From Tubulanus polymorphus (taxonomy: Eukaryota > Nemertea > Palaeonemertea > Tubulaniformes > Tubulanidae), in assembly GCF_964204645.1 (NCBI RefSeq), contig NC_134026.1:18120650-18184649 (forward strand): DNA of 64,000 bases. Direction: 5' to 3'. Of the stretch, positions 41,222-49,799 are shown piece by piece. The notes beneath the pieces are model-generated. The model was not told where the DNA came from and searched no databases. It worked only from the letters and a program-made list of their open reading frames with translations. Position numbers and translations under genes: made by a program. Position 1 is the first letter of the stretch. Each line of letters begins with the position of its first letter.

Positions 41222-41375
41222 GTAATCGAACAACCAACCAACCAACCACTCTACCCTGTATAGGGGAAGCGGATGATGGGCGACACGGCGGTATTGTGTC
41301 CCGCGGTTGTCGGACAAGAACCGAGACTCGACATACGATGCAGCTGCAAGCACACGCAGGCACATCTCTGAGCTG
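41222..41375 (+). mobile_element. partial copy of the palindromic element (left-arm part)
   Basis: CAACCAACCAACCACTC leads into TGTATAGGGGAAGCGGATGATGGGCGACACGGCGGTATTGTGTCCCGCGG and GTCGGACAAGAACCGAGAC. This aligns with the left arm at 16,160-16,250, but without the palindrome partner. Confidence 0.7.
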
Positions 41376-41439
41376 AACACAAGTCGAGTGTGTGTATCGA
41401 TCGTAAGCCACCAATTTATAATTAATGTCTAAAATGCAC

Positions 41440-41612
41440 AAGTCCAACCAACCAACCAACCAACCAACCAACCCCAAACCCTGTATAGGGAAGCGGGCGA
41501 TGGGCGACACGGCGGTAATGTGTCCCGCGGCTGTCGAACAAGAACCGAGACGAAGCATGCTGTGGCCGCTGCAAGCACATGCAGTAGCAAGAGATTTGTG
41601 CCAAGACACGGA
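41440..41612 (+). mobile_element. second partial copy of the palindromic element (left-arm part)
   Basis: An expanded (CCAA)n tract precedes CTGTATAGGGAAGCGGGCGATGGGCGACACGGCGGTAATGTGTCCCGCGGCTGTCG, matching the copy at 41,222 and the arm at 16,160. The (CCAA)n length differs between copies. Confidence 0.7.
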
Positions 41613-41744
41613 GCTAAGGCAATGATGCAGCAGCAGCACAGTGAGCCGTATGAGTCTGACATGGCATAAAGTCAAGAATAAACATCATATATTATGGTGA
41701 ATGGAAAATGAAAAATTTTCGAACTTGGCCAAATTTTCAACATT

Positions 41745-42165
41745 TTCCAAAAAGTCCCCCAGAAAATCAAAAACAGTGACACTATACTATAGCTGGGGTA
41801 CCGGGGTTCTGGGGTATCTGGGGTACTTGGGGTACCAGAAATTAGTACTAATTTAAGTTCCAAAAATTCTGTTAAAATGGAACAGTCACCTGTTTTTTCT
41901 GGTACCCCAAGTACCCCAGATACCCCAGAACCCCGGTACCCCAGCTATAGTATAGTGTCACTGTTTTTGATTTTCTGGGGGACTTTTTTGAAATTTCCAA
42001 CTTCACAATTTTTCACTTTGTCCAACACTTCACCGATTCTCCGACACATTTCACCATCATCCTGACACGGCTTGCAGCTGCTATCGTGTATCTCGTCTCG
42101 GTTCTTGTCCGACAGCCGCAGGACACAATACCGCCGTGTCGCTATCTCCGCGCTTCCCTATAACA
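41745..42165. mobile_element. partial copy of the palindromic element with full right arm
   Basis: From AAAAAGTCCCCCAGAAAATC the sequence repeats the central palindrome of the 16,114-16,804 element almost base for base. It then follows the right arm to GCTATCTCCGCGCTTCCCTATAACATGGTTAAG near 42,165, where it stops matching. The left arm is truncated. Confidence 0.85.
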
Positions 42166-42417
42166 TGGTTAAGGGTGGTCTAGATACACAGGCACACGCA
42201 GTGGTTCTCTATGTTCGGCTGAATGACGCAGATGAAAATTTTTCATATGGGGGGGTGACCCTACCCCTGTACACCCCTTAATCGCCTCGCCATCTACACA
42301 TTCCCAAACTCCGATGAGCCTGAAACTTTGCAAAAGACATGCAGCCAACTACCTTAGTCCATTTCAATCGAGACAACGGCGTTTTTCCGCGCAGAGGGAT
42401 TTTTTCATATAGGGGTT

Positions 42418-42462
42418 ATATATACTATACCATATACTATACCATATACTATACCAAATGTT
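42418..42462 (+). promoter_or_regulatory. tandem ATACTATACCAT repeats upstream of the 208-aa gene
   Basis: TATATATACTATACCATATACTATACCATATACTATACCAAATG holds three 13-base units. Located 32-76 bases before the ATG at 42,494, the array may supply TATA-like function. Confidence 0.45.
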
Positions 42463-42493
42463 AATAATCATTTAGACATACACACATTTCAAG

Positions 42494-43120
42494 ATGCCTG
42501 GTGCCGCGAAACAGCGAAAAACGTCTACTGTCCAGAATATTCGATCTACCCAGTCCCCCTTGTACCCACGTGAGTTAAAATTATGTGAAGCGTTATGGCT
42601 ACCCAGTGAATATTATAAATCTTATGAAAAAAGCTACGAAGAAGGTCGTGTAGATAGTTGTTTCATAGATCATGCGTATGATTACACATGGTTTATAGAG
42701 CGTGCTTTAATAATAGCTGAATGTACATTGCTGCAGGACTTTGATTACGATTTGAAACAATTTGCAACAGTGATCGATTTTCGTGATCTATACGGTAAAG
42801 ATTATGTCATGGTTGAAATGAGACGTCTTTTGGTACAATGTAACTTTACGGAACAATTCATAGACGCTATGTTGGATATTTTTAAATATATTCTAACCGA
42901 ATCACAGACGCCAAATCACATGACAGTGTTAGACTGGGTTCGGTGGTATTTGGAGGCTAGATATGAATTGTATTATCAAGAATTGGATGCGGACAACGTT
43001 GACACCACCTGTGACGATAAAGATGGACCATGGACAGAATACAAGAGCAGAACTACCCGGAGACGCGAACATCGTCAATCTCACGATACCCATAAACCCA
43101 ATGTTTGTGGAAGTTTATAA
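42494..43120 (+). CDS. small viral protein, paralogue of the gene at 18,975, 208 aa
   Basis: The ATG at 42494 (MPGAAKQRKTSTVQNIR) follows a TATA-like repeat. After a basic arm, LYPRELKLCEALWLPSEYY starts the domain shared with the minus-strand gene at 18,975-19,406, and CNFTEQFIDAMLDIFKYI and WVRWYLEA continue it. It keeps a longer N-terminal arm and a C-terminal basic and polar tail (RTTRRREHRQSHDTHK) missing in the other copy. It is soluble and helical. The function is unknown. Two scattered copies 23 kb apart, in opposite orientation, suggest gene duplication within the virus. Confidence 0.8.
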   Translation: MPGAAKQRKTSTVQNIRSTQSPLYPRELKLCEALWLPSEYYKSYEKSYEEGRVDSCFIDHAYDYTWFIERALIIAECTLLQDFDYDLKQFATVIDFRDLYGKDYVMVEMRRLLVQCNFTEQFIDAMLDIFKYILTESQTPNHMTVLDWVRWYLEARYELYYQELDADNVDTTCDDKDGPWTEYKSRTTRRREHRQSHDTHKPNVCGSL

Positions 43121-43159
43121 ACAGAAGCTAACAAGAAAACAAATTGTCTGTATTTTGAA

Positions 43160-43358
43160 ATGAATTTGGGTACCCCACCACCAAAAGATTTGGCTACAAT
43201 GTTAAAGTCGGGAAATTACCTGTTTCATGACACTCGTGAATCCTCAGCAATTTATACGGCACCAAATTGATATCTCTTTTTTGAATCCAAATTTAGGTGT
43301 GGTTTTTAATGCTACCAAAGACACAATTACATCTGTTGTCCTGGATCAAATGAAGTGA
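43160..43358 (+). pseudogene. small gene with a frame break, about 65 aa
   Basis: The ATG at 43160 begins MNLGTPPPKDLATMLKSGNY and stops at 43,270. A neighbouring frame continues with protein-like sequence (QIDISFLNPNLGVVFNATKD) to a TGA at 43,356. The two together would give about 65 residues. No family is recognised. It precedes the galaxin-like ORF, whose start is also missing. Confidence 0.4.
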
Positions 43359-44092
43359 CTCATATTCCATTCGAGAAAAAATCCATAAACACTGCTTGCT
43401 GTGGAGGTGAACCATACGAAATGGACAAACAACTATGCTGCGACGGAGTCATTTTCCCAAAAGATGAAAAAAGCGTGAAAGGTGCCCAATTGTGTTGTGG
43501 GAAGAAAATGTACTACTACAAAGAACATTTCTGTTGCTCTTCTAGAAATCAACACATTCTCACAAAGGTGTACACCTCTCCTAGATTTTCTCAGTGTTGC
43601 GCAAACATGGAACATGGCATTGGCGAAATCACCAGCTCTATACCCTACGACATTCGTACCCAGAAGTGTTGCGGCAACAACTTAATCGAGTTAACTGACA
43701 ATGTTAATAAATGTTGTTACGGTGTTACGAAATACAATCCCGATACCCAAATTTGCTGCCTACATAGCTTTGGTATAGTACTCGACAAAAGACACAAGGA
43801 CCACGACACTTGTTGTCACAACCCAGTGGGGAACATTTTTGAGAAAACCTATAGAGCCAAGACTCATGTTTGTAGCGCCGGTAAAATCAAACGCAAGGAT
43901 AAAGTCCAGTACACCATGGAATACTGTGCCGATACCAAGAGATACTATCGTTTTGAAAAGAAAATCTGTTGTGGTGGACGTGTGCTCAGGCGACTTCGTA
44001 ATCCTAGCGCAACCAAATGTTGCAATGGACAGATTTATAATTTTGAAAAGTATGCTTGTTCAAATGGAATGATCTATCGTAGAAAATATTAA
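43310..44092 (+). CDS. galaxin-like cysteine-repeat protein (5' end uncertain)
   Basis: The frame is open from a TAA at 43,307 and lacks an ATG before the repeats; a GTG at 43,355 is the only alternative start. About fourteen repeats each carry a Cys-Cys pair or single Cys followed by a Gly/Tyr pattern, for example TACCGGEPYEMDKQLCCDGV, CCGKKMYYYKEHFCC and KICCGGRVLRRL. This dicysteine repeat, with spacing of ~15-20 residues, is the signature of galaxins, secreted proteins first known from coral skeletons and later in other animals. No signal peptide is seen because the start is lost or shifted upstream. Multiple disulfides imply secretion. AATAAA at 44,110-44,115. A viral galaxin is unexpected; the cysteine repeat is certain, the homology inferred. 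Confidence 0.7.
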   Translation, partial: CYQRHNYICCPGSNEVTHIPFEKKSINTACCGGEPYEMDKQLCCDGVIFPKDEKSVKGAQLCCGKKMYYYKEHFCCSSRNQHILTKVYTSPRFSQCCANMEHGIGEITSSIPYDIRTQKCCGNNLIELTDNVNKCCYGVTKYNPDTQICCLHSFGIVLDKRHKDHDTCCHNPVGNIFEKTYRAKTHVCSAGKIKRKDKVQYTMEYCADTKRYYRFEKKICCGGRVLRRLRNPSATKCCNGQIYNFEKYACSNGMIYRRKY

Positions 44093-45385
44093 AATGTTAA
44101 TGTTTGAATAATAAACAACATGTATTCATATAAAATGTAAAATCTTTTTATTTTTTTCAATTTAAAAATTGCAAAAATCACAAGTCCGGTCACAATACTA
44201 AAACCGATAAATAATTCAACATAGACCATGGCACTATCGTGCTTTAAATTATTACCTTTACCTCTTGTCTCCATTGAATTGTTTGGTGGTAAATGTTGTG
44301 ACACGAGTCGTGGTTGTTAGTTCAGATGTAGTAGTTGGAACTTGGGTCGTAGTGGTAGGCACAGGAGTTGTTGGAATTTCGGTGGTGGTGGTCGTTGGAG
44401 CTGCTGTAGTGGTTGTTGTGTGGCTCAGGGTAGTTGGTGCCGAGCTAGGGACAACACCGGGTACTGTTAATCTTAGGTTACTGTCCGGTGCTGACCTAAC
44501 ACCTATTGTTGAACACAAGAGGTTTATTTTCCTGATTGAACCAAATTCCGACTTCAGTGGCCGTGTCGATACAATTTTGACCACAAGTCTCCTCTGGTGT
44601 CCAAGCTACCAAATCTTTCTGTCTCCCACTATCATAATGTACCAAAGTCTAGATCTGTCTCTTCTAATGTTAGGCAGAGTACATTTTACTTTAACACCAT
44701 CGTCATTTGGGATGCTGATAAATTCAATGGCTACCGGGTATTCAATGGCAGTCACGGTTATACTCCGAGTGTGCGGTAAATATCTGTTGGTCATAGTCGT
44801 ACACGTATATTCTCTAGATTGAGATTCTATCATGGAAAATTGTGATCGCGCTTCTACACGAAAAATTTGAATGTCCCTAACGTGACCGATAGACTCAGAA
44901 GTTATCTTGGGGTATATACACCCGACTTTGTATAAACTAGCGATTTGTGATTTATGCACCGTCTGTTTGTTGGCGACGCGATTAACGATGCTATCGTTGT
45001 ACCCCCTTGACCGGCCACCATTCGAGACAAATCTATTCGATCTAGTCCCTTGTCAAGTTCAAACAATACCTCGCAACTGATTGTTAGATATTGTAACATT
45101 CGTACACGACTACCCGGATCGGCGACTATACGCACAAAGATCGGTTAGAGTGGTGGAGGAGTAGTCGTAGTAGTGGTGGTTGTGGTTGTAGTTGTTTGCT
45201 GAGCAAGAGCAGCTGCTGCGGCCCATTCAGCTTCGAGTTTTTGTTGTCTGGCTAGGGCGTCGAGTCTGGCTTTTTCTGCCATTTTTTGGCGCATGATACT
45301 AGCAGTACCGTATCCTGGTTGTGATAACCACATAATTTACAACACCAAGTACCACAAAAAAGAAAAGACAAATACGACGAAACAT
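44089..45385 (-). pseudogene. membrane glycoprotein-like gene with mucin-like stalk, several frame breaks
   Basis: An ATG at 45,385 opens a hydrophobic signal-like start (MFRRICLFFFVVLGVVNY) that soon stops. Another frame starting at 45,333 carries an Ala/Gln-rich helix and a Thr-Pro tail, ending at a TAA at 45,145, and the same frame continues with VRIVADPGSRVRML. A different frame (44,959-44,606) has a compact ectodomain-like part with cysteines. Next comes a Thr-rich mucin-like stalk (TTTTTAAPTTTTTEIPTTP) and finally a transmembrane helix (VELFIGFSIVTGLVIFAIF) followed by KLKKIK. The order signal, ectodomain, Thr-rich stalk, TM and basic tail is that of a type I surface protein, but it cannot be made as one chain here. 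Its stop overlaps the galaxin-like gene's stop. Confidence 0.6.
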
Positions 45386-45727
45386 TGTGATGGGTGGGGG
45401 GTTAGGGTTACAAGTGTGAGTTAGTTTAGTCCTAAATACAACAATTTCTGTGTGAGATAAATTTTGTTACATTTTTGGTCCCTTGTTCAATTCTCCTTTT
45501 CTCCCTTTTTTGCAACAATAGCCAAAATATCAGTGCTGTTAATTTGAGATGAAATGAATAATCTCTTCAGAATTGTAGGTTTTTTCTTTCATTAAAATGA
45601 AACCGGATAATGTCAATAAAATCTTTATTTCACCAATGTTCTCATGTTTAAAATTTTAAATCTAGAACTGAATCGCGTCATCGGGCATGCAACAATTATG
45701 GTCTGAGAAAAATGATATCAGATCTTT
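45386..45727. other. non-coding stretch
   Basis: GTGTGAGATAAATTTTGTTAC near 45,445 resembles the promoter motifs of other viral gaps. I see no gene. Confidence 0.35.
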
Positions 45728-45883
45728 AAGATTTATTTAGACAACGATAGCAAGAAACCACAGGTTGTATTTACAAAGAAATACACCAACTTGATCGAAT
45801 ACATGAAATCTGTGGGCATAAACGAACTGTTGTTGGATCGTGTTTCAAAACTGATCGGAAGAGAACAGACTGGCGATGATTGA
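45728..45883 (+). pseudogene. gene fragment, ~51 residues
   Basis: A plus-strand frame reads KIYLDNDSKKPQVVFTKKYT and then a helix ending in KLIGREQTGDD before a TGA at 45,881. It lacks a start and looks like the 3' end of a lost gene. AATAAA follows at about 45,977. The family is unknown. Confidence 0.45.
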
Positions 45884-46077
45884 GCTAGCCACATACCCAG
45901 TGTCTCAAATTGTAAAACAAAGAAACAAATAGAGAGACAATTTTATGTGTAGATACTTGTATATTTTATTTTCAAGTCGAATAAAGTCATATAAAAACAG
46001 TACAAAATGTATGAATTTATTTTTACCACCGCGATAAAATCGGCAGAACCAGATTGCTACAAATAGCTCCTGGATAC

Positions 46078-46500
46078 ATGACTCTACCGATTTTCTTCAA
46101 TGGTGATCAACGAGATGATAAACCCCGCGACGTGGTAACGGTGATGTGCCCACGGTTCGATAAAACCTGCAATTACAGTTACAGACCGAGATACGACCCG
46201 GACGAATATGTGAAAGGTAGTTGGTGTAAAATTTACATCACAAGCAAACATTACAACAGACACCGGCAATCCAGATGCGTCAAGAAACCAAACGGTCCAC
46301 AATCCTATAGAAAATCGGAGTGTCCCTACGAACCTGGTGTCATGATCCAAAATAAAAATACGACAGAACACATGTTTTCCAAGTGTCCGTACAGACCTTG
46401 TGGGTACTGTGTCAAAGATCCAAAAGTCAACAGTTGGATTTATCGTTATCACTCGGATTCGTTGACGTACTCAGGAAAAATTCAAACAAAACATACATAA
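46078..46500 (+). CDS. Cys-rich small protein, ~140 aa
   Basis: I place the start at the ATG at 46078 (MTLPIFFNGDQRDD); the frame is open back to a TTG at 46,054. Nine or so cysteines occur in pairs (MCPRFDKTC, ECPYEPG, KCPYRPCGYC) among many Arg, Tyr and Pro residues. The 'CPY.P' phrase recurs twice, so an internal duplication is possible. Spacing is irregular and does not match a named zinc finger. It may bind metal or be disulfide linked. N-terminal truncation cannot be ruled out. Confidence 0.55.
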   Translation: MTLPIFFNGDQRDDKPRDVVTVMCPRFDKTCNYSYRPRYDPDEYVKGSWCKIYITSKHYNRHRQSRCVKKPNGPQSYRKSECPYEPGVMIQNKNTTEHMFSKCPYRPCGYCVKDPKVNSWIYRYHSDSLTYSGKIQTKHT

Positions 46501-46539
46501 ACAACCCGATCCGTATCATGGCAAGACGCATGTTTATCG

Positions 46540-46959
46540 TTAGCTGCATTCTATTAGCCTTTTGTACGGGCTGGGTTTGACTCCGTGCTGGACGTTTTGT
46601 CCAACTTTCATGAAATTCGGTTCGATAACAGCGTTATCTGGTTCGTCATCTCTGTTTTGGCACGGTGTGTTGCCCACTTCCAGGTTTAGTACTAGAGGGC
46701 AGGTAGGAAATGCTCGTTTGTGCTTTGCTGTGATTTTGAATTTTCTAACGTTTTTGGGTACCGATAAGACTCCGCCGCAGAAAGCACATTTGATGTCCTT
46801 GTTTTTTTTCGTTGTAGAAAAATCCGTTCTTGGGAATTTTTTGAACGAATCTATGCGATTCCGCTCGATCCTTAGTCTATCGGGTACGCCTGATTTAGTA
46901 GCGATGGTAGCTTTGGGATCTACGATGTGCGGCTTGCATACGGGATGTCCATCTTGCAT
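46540..46959 (-). CDS. BIR-domain (inhibitor-of-apoptosis-like) protein, ~139 aa
   Basis: The first ATG is at 46959 (MQDGHPVCKPHIVDP); the frame is open further upstream to 47,121, overlapping the tyrosine recombinase stop. Residues ~35-100 fit a BIR domain: NRIDSFKKFPRTDFS corresponds to the 'R..SF..WP' start, and KCAFCGGVL then KHKRAFPTC give the CxxC...HxxxxxxC zinc set (18 residues between, slightly long). Only one BIR is present and there is no RING finger, so ligase activity is not expected. Viral BIR proteins usually block caspase-dependent death. The context, beside membrane proteins and a recombinase, marks it as accessory. The core zinc residues are all intact. Confidence 0.65.
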   Translation of the reverse strand: MQDGHPVCKPHIVDPKATIATKSGVPDRLRIERNRIDSFKKFPRTDFSTTKKNKDIKCAFCGGVLSVPKNVRKFKITAKHKRAFPTCPLVLNLEVGNTPCQNRDDEPDNAVIEPNFMKVGQNVQHGVKPSPYKRLIECS

Positions 46960-47071
46960 GTATGTTAACGCATAATAAATAATCTTTGTGGGTGGAGGAG
47001 TACCGACATTAGGATGGGACGACACTCGTGTAGAGTCTGCTGCTGCGCCTTCTAGTTGGTCGTCTTGCGCG

Positions 47072-48724
47072 TCAGTGTCGGTGCTGGTGCTGATGTTGGT
47101 GCTGGTGCTGTAACTCTTCAATAGAAACTTGTCCCTCGGTCATAAATTTCCATACAATATTAGACATTCTGGCCATGTTACGATCAGAACACCGTACATC
47201 GTATGTTCTTTTCTGCATCGCGTCAGAGTGTTTCATCAAATTAGCCAAATCACGTTCGTTACTGGCACCGAGATCTGATCCTAGCATTGTTGACACCACA
47301 GATTTTCTGAGCACCGTACAACTCGTTCGACTTGCTTTGTTCGAGGACGCAGAAAGTTCACTGGAAATAATGTTGGAGACTTGACTCTGGTTCAAAGTCC
47401 GACCACTCCACGACAAGAAGACATTGAATGTTGGGTGACTGTGTCTCGTTTCTTCAAAACTTGGAATCAGAGGACGAATGTGATCGATGAATGCCTTCAG
47501 AAGTTTGAAATGATAACAATTTAACGATAGTTGGGCAGCACCGTAGAGCGACATTGTTTTATGCTGTACAACATTGACCACATGTCTGTCAAGGTAAACG
47601 TTATCCAGAGCTGCATCTACTTCACCAACTTTCAGGTTTATTATAGGTCCAGAACGTGTCGCGTTGTTGAGACTCAATAACATAATCAGATAGTTCCGGG
47701 CTCGGATGAAACAATGTCGATTTTTATGTCGATGACGTTCATCGGTATCCTTCTTGTATCTTTTTTTGTCGTTAGGACAATCGCGTAAAATCTTGTTACC
47801 AATGACTGCCCGTTTGCCTTTCAAATATAGCTTGATATGATTCGTTGTTAAAAGTGCTTGTCGATGTTTGACCTTCATTACAGCCGCCCGTTCCATGATT
47901 TTCTTCTGCAACGAGCAATTCCAAATTTGGATTTGTTTAACGATCCGTTCAACTGTTTTTGATGTAATCCAGTCTTTATCGAGAAGTTTTCCGTACTCCA
48001 CAAACTTTTTGAAATCAAGTAAGTAGTTTTTAACCGTACTGGCTGTTTTTGTTTTGAGAGATGGAGAAATGAATTTGTTTTCGATCTCTTGTAATTTTAC
48101 AGTGACGAGGTTAGCACTGAAATCATGACCGTAGATATCAATAATTTTTTGAACATGTTTTACGGCCTGCAAGGCCTGACGTTCGTTTTTCTCACCGCCC
48201 CCAAACGTCTGTAGCCATCGTCCAAAAGTTGTAATCTCGTTGGCAAATTGATGATTATTAACGCTATCAGATTGTACGCTCGCACTTGCGCATGCATCAG
48301 ATGAACCACTATCTACGCTGCTTTTAACGTTGGTTATCTGTGATTTGCAGTGCTGCTGAGTAGATTGCTTACTACACAACGACGATGATCCAAAGGCAGA
48401 TTTTTCGCATTTAGCCAAGTTCATGTAGTGACGGTAAATTGGATCTGATCGCTTGAATTTATGTTTGTTGCCGAGATGCTTATCAATACGTTTAACAGCG
48501 CTGAAACAATCTTCAACCGGACACTGGTGTAGAGTTTGATTACTATTGATTTTTCGTTGGTTTTGTGCTTTTTGTTGCTGCGTAAACTTGAGTGATGCGC
48601 GGCGATCGAACTTATGAAATTCTCTCAAATGACGTGGTAGATTTGTGGTATTCTTTTCACACAATGAACATGGATATCGATAGACCACCCGATGCTTATT
48701 TTCTGTGTGTTCGGAGGTTTCCAT
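47072..48724 (-). CDS. intronless zinc-finger tyrosine recombinase, 550 aa
   Basis: An ATG start gives METSEHTENKHRVVYRYPC. Two N-terminal zinc fingers follow: CSLCEKNTTNLPRHLREFH and CPVEDCFSAVKRIDKHLGNKH. Residues ~160-300 resemble the core-binding domain of tyrosine recombinases. The catalytic part has NNATRSGPIINLKVGEVD (first Arg), QHKTMSLYGAAQLS (Lys), SCTVLRKSVV (second Arg, with Cys/Thr where His usually stands) and LMKHSDAMQKRTYDV (His and nucleophile Tyr). The C-terminus ends in a QH repeat. The close relative at 51,409-54,294 has an intron between the two fingers; this one has none, so it looks like a processed or virus-captured copy. Such recombinases are typical of Crypton-type elements. 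Confidence 0.8.
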   Translation of the reverse strand: METSEHTENKHRVVYRYPCSLCEKNTTNLPRHLREFHKFDRRASLKFTQQQKAQNQRKINSNQTLHQCPVEDCFSAVKRIDKHLGNKHKFKRSDPIYRHYMNLAKCEKSAFGSSSLCSKQSTQQHCKSQITNVKSSVDSGSSDACASASVQSDSVNNHQFANEITTFGRWLQTFGGGEKNERQALQAVKHVQKIIDIYGHDFSANLVTVKLQEIENKFISPSLKTKTASTVKNYLLDFKKFVEYGKLLDKDWITSKTVERIVKQIQIWNCSLQKKIMERAAVMKVKHRQALLTTNHIKLYLKGKRAVIGNKILRDCPNDKKRYKKDTDERHRHKNRHCFIRARNYLIMLLSLNNATRSGPIINLKVGEVDAALDNVYLDRHVVNVVQHKTMSLYGAAQLSLNCYHFKLLKAFIDHIRPLIPSFEETRHSHPTFNVFLSWSGRTLNQSQVSNIISSELSASSNKASRTSCTVLRKSVVSTMLGSDLGASNERDLANLMKHSDAMQKRTYDVRCSDRNMARMSNIVWKFMTEGQVSIEELQHQHQHQHQHRH

Positions 48725-49028
48725 TATTATACTAGCTTTTTGCCTGGATAATATTTATTCTCAGTCGCTCAGTCGTTCGTATCGTAATCGCATAATATGG
48801 CTTCCCTTTACAGCAGCCAAATATTATAAAAATACAGAAGTTCGTTCGTTTGTTCGTTTGTCTATCAGTGGGGTATGGCTGCAGCCAGCAGTGCCGCCGC
48901 ACAAATCACAGCTGTTAGCAAAGACATGTTGCTTTGTATCGTGTATACAGTAAAAGGGGTAATAACTCCTGTATATATGGTAGAAGTATAATTTCGACCT
49001 GTCTAATGAGATTTTATATCTCCTGGTT
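48725..49028. other. intergenic stretch with (GTTC)n-like repeats
   Basis: CAGTCGCTCAGTCGTTCG and GTTCGTTCGTTTGTTCGTTTG are short tandem patterns. I see no gene. Confidence 0.4.
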
Positions 49029-49549
49029 CTATTGTCGGCTGTGTCTGTACTGCCTAAGTCCAAAAAACACTAAAGTCGTTGTGACGATCAGAGTAAATAT
49101 TCCACCAAACACGGAACCTAAAATAATAGCTACTCGCCTCTTGTCAGTCTTCAATGATTGTAGTTGTCTTTCTTGGTCGGCGTGGTGTTTAATGGTATTT
49201 TTTAACACCCTCTGCAGCTCGACTAGATTTCTATGCACACTAATAATTTCCAACGAATTGTACAAGTGTAAATTTATCTTGTACAACTTTCCGTCTATCC
49301 GGTGTCGATTGTTTTGTAAAAAGGGGTAATGTAACACTGGCATAGATATCGGTGCCTAACAACATTTTATAGTCTCCTGTAGCTACATCGACACGCGATA
49401 CACCGCCAATGGTACCCCATGTGTTTGACGATTTCTGTCCGAATATCTTCAACAGTTCTTGTTCATTGTCCCTGTTTTTCCGCATTTTTGGAATAGGTAG
49501 ATGGGTATAAAAACGATCCTGCAAAGAAGATTGTCAAAAACAGATACAT
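49029..49549 (-). pseudogene. membrane protein with signal peptide, coiled coil and TM helix, two frame breaks
   Basis: An ATG at 49,549 gives a signal-peptide-like MYLFLTIFFAGSFLYPSTYS that stops after ~28 residues. A neighbouring frame continues with ELLKIFGQKSSNTWGTIGG to about 49,320. A third frame finishes with a heptad-rich segment (NLVELQRVLKNTIKHHADQE), a TM helix (VAIILGSVFGGIFTLIVTTT) and a short basic tail ending at 49,029. The frame changes lie at an A5 run (~49,482) and a T5/A5 run (~49,316). The layout is that of a type I viral surface protein of about 170 residues. As it stands it cannot be expressed without correction or slippage. Confidence 0.6.
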
Positions 49550-49562
49550 TTTCACATAGATT

Positions 49563-49588
49563 CTTGTGTGTGTGTGTGTGTGTATGTG
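49563..49588 (+). repeat. (TG)n microsatellite
   Basis: TTGTGTGTGTGTGTGTGTGTATGTGT is a simple dinucleotide tract. It marks the beginning of host-like sequence. Confidence 0.85.
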
Positions 49589-49640
49589 TCCGAATTTTGT
49601 ACCAATCGATTTATGAACTTAATGTTTTTTTCTATTTTGC

Positions 49641-49771
49641 AGGCTGGTCGTGGAGATTCGGCGACAAAGTTCATGTGGGACGAAGCTTCTTTCGTGTCAA
49701 ACACAGATGAACACACGGCTGTCATATTGGGATTCCTGCAAGTGAAGTTATGGCGACTTTTTATATATTAG
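49641..49771 (+). other. exon-like open segment behind a splice acceptor
   Basis: TTTTTTTCTATTTTGCAG ends at about 49,641 and is followed by an open frame (GDSATKFMWDEASFVSNTDE...) to a TAG at 49,771. It looks like a terminal exon of an unknown host gene. No upstream exon was identified. Confidence 0.3.
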
Positions 49772-49799
49772 ACAAATGAATCAGTTCATCGTAGACCAA

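Noticed and set aside
44265-44822. 185-codon plus-strand ORF rich in Val
   Set aside because: Antisense of the Thr-rich mucin-like stalk.
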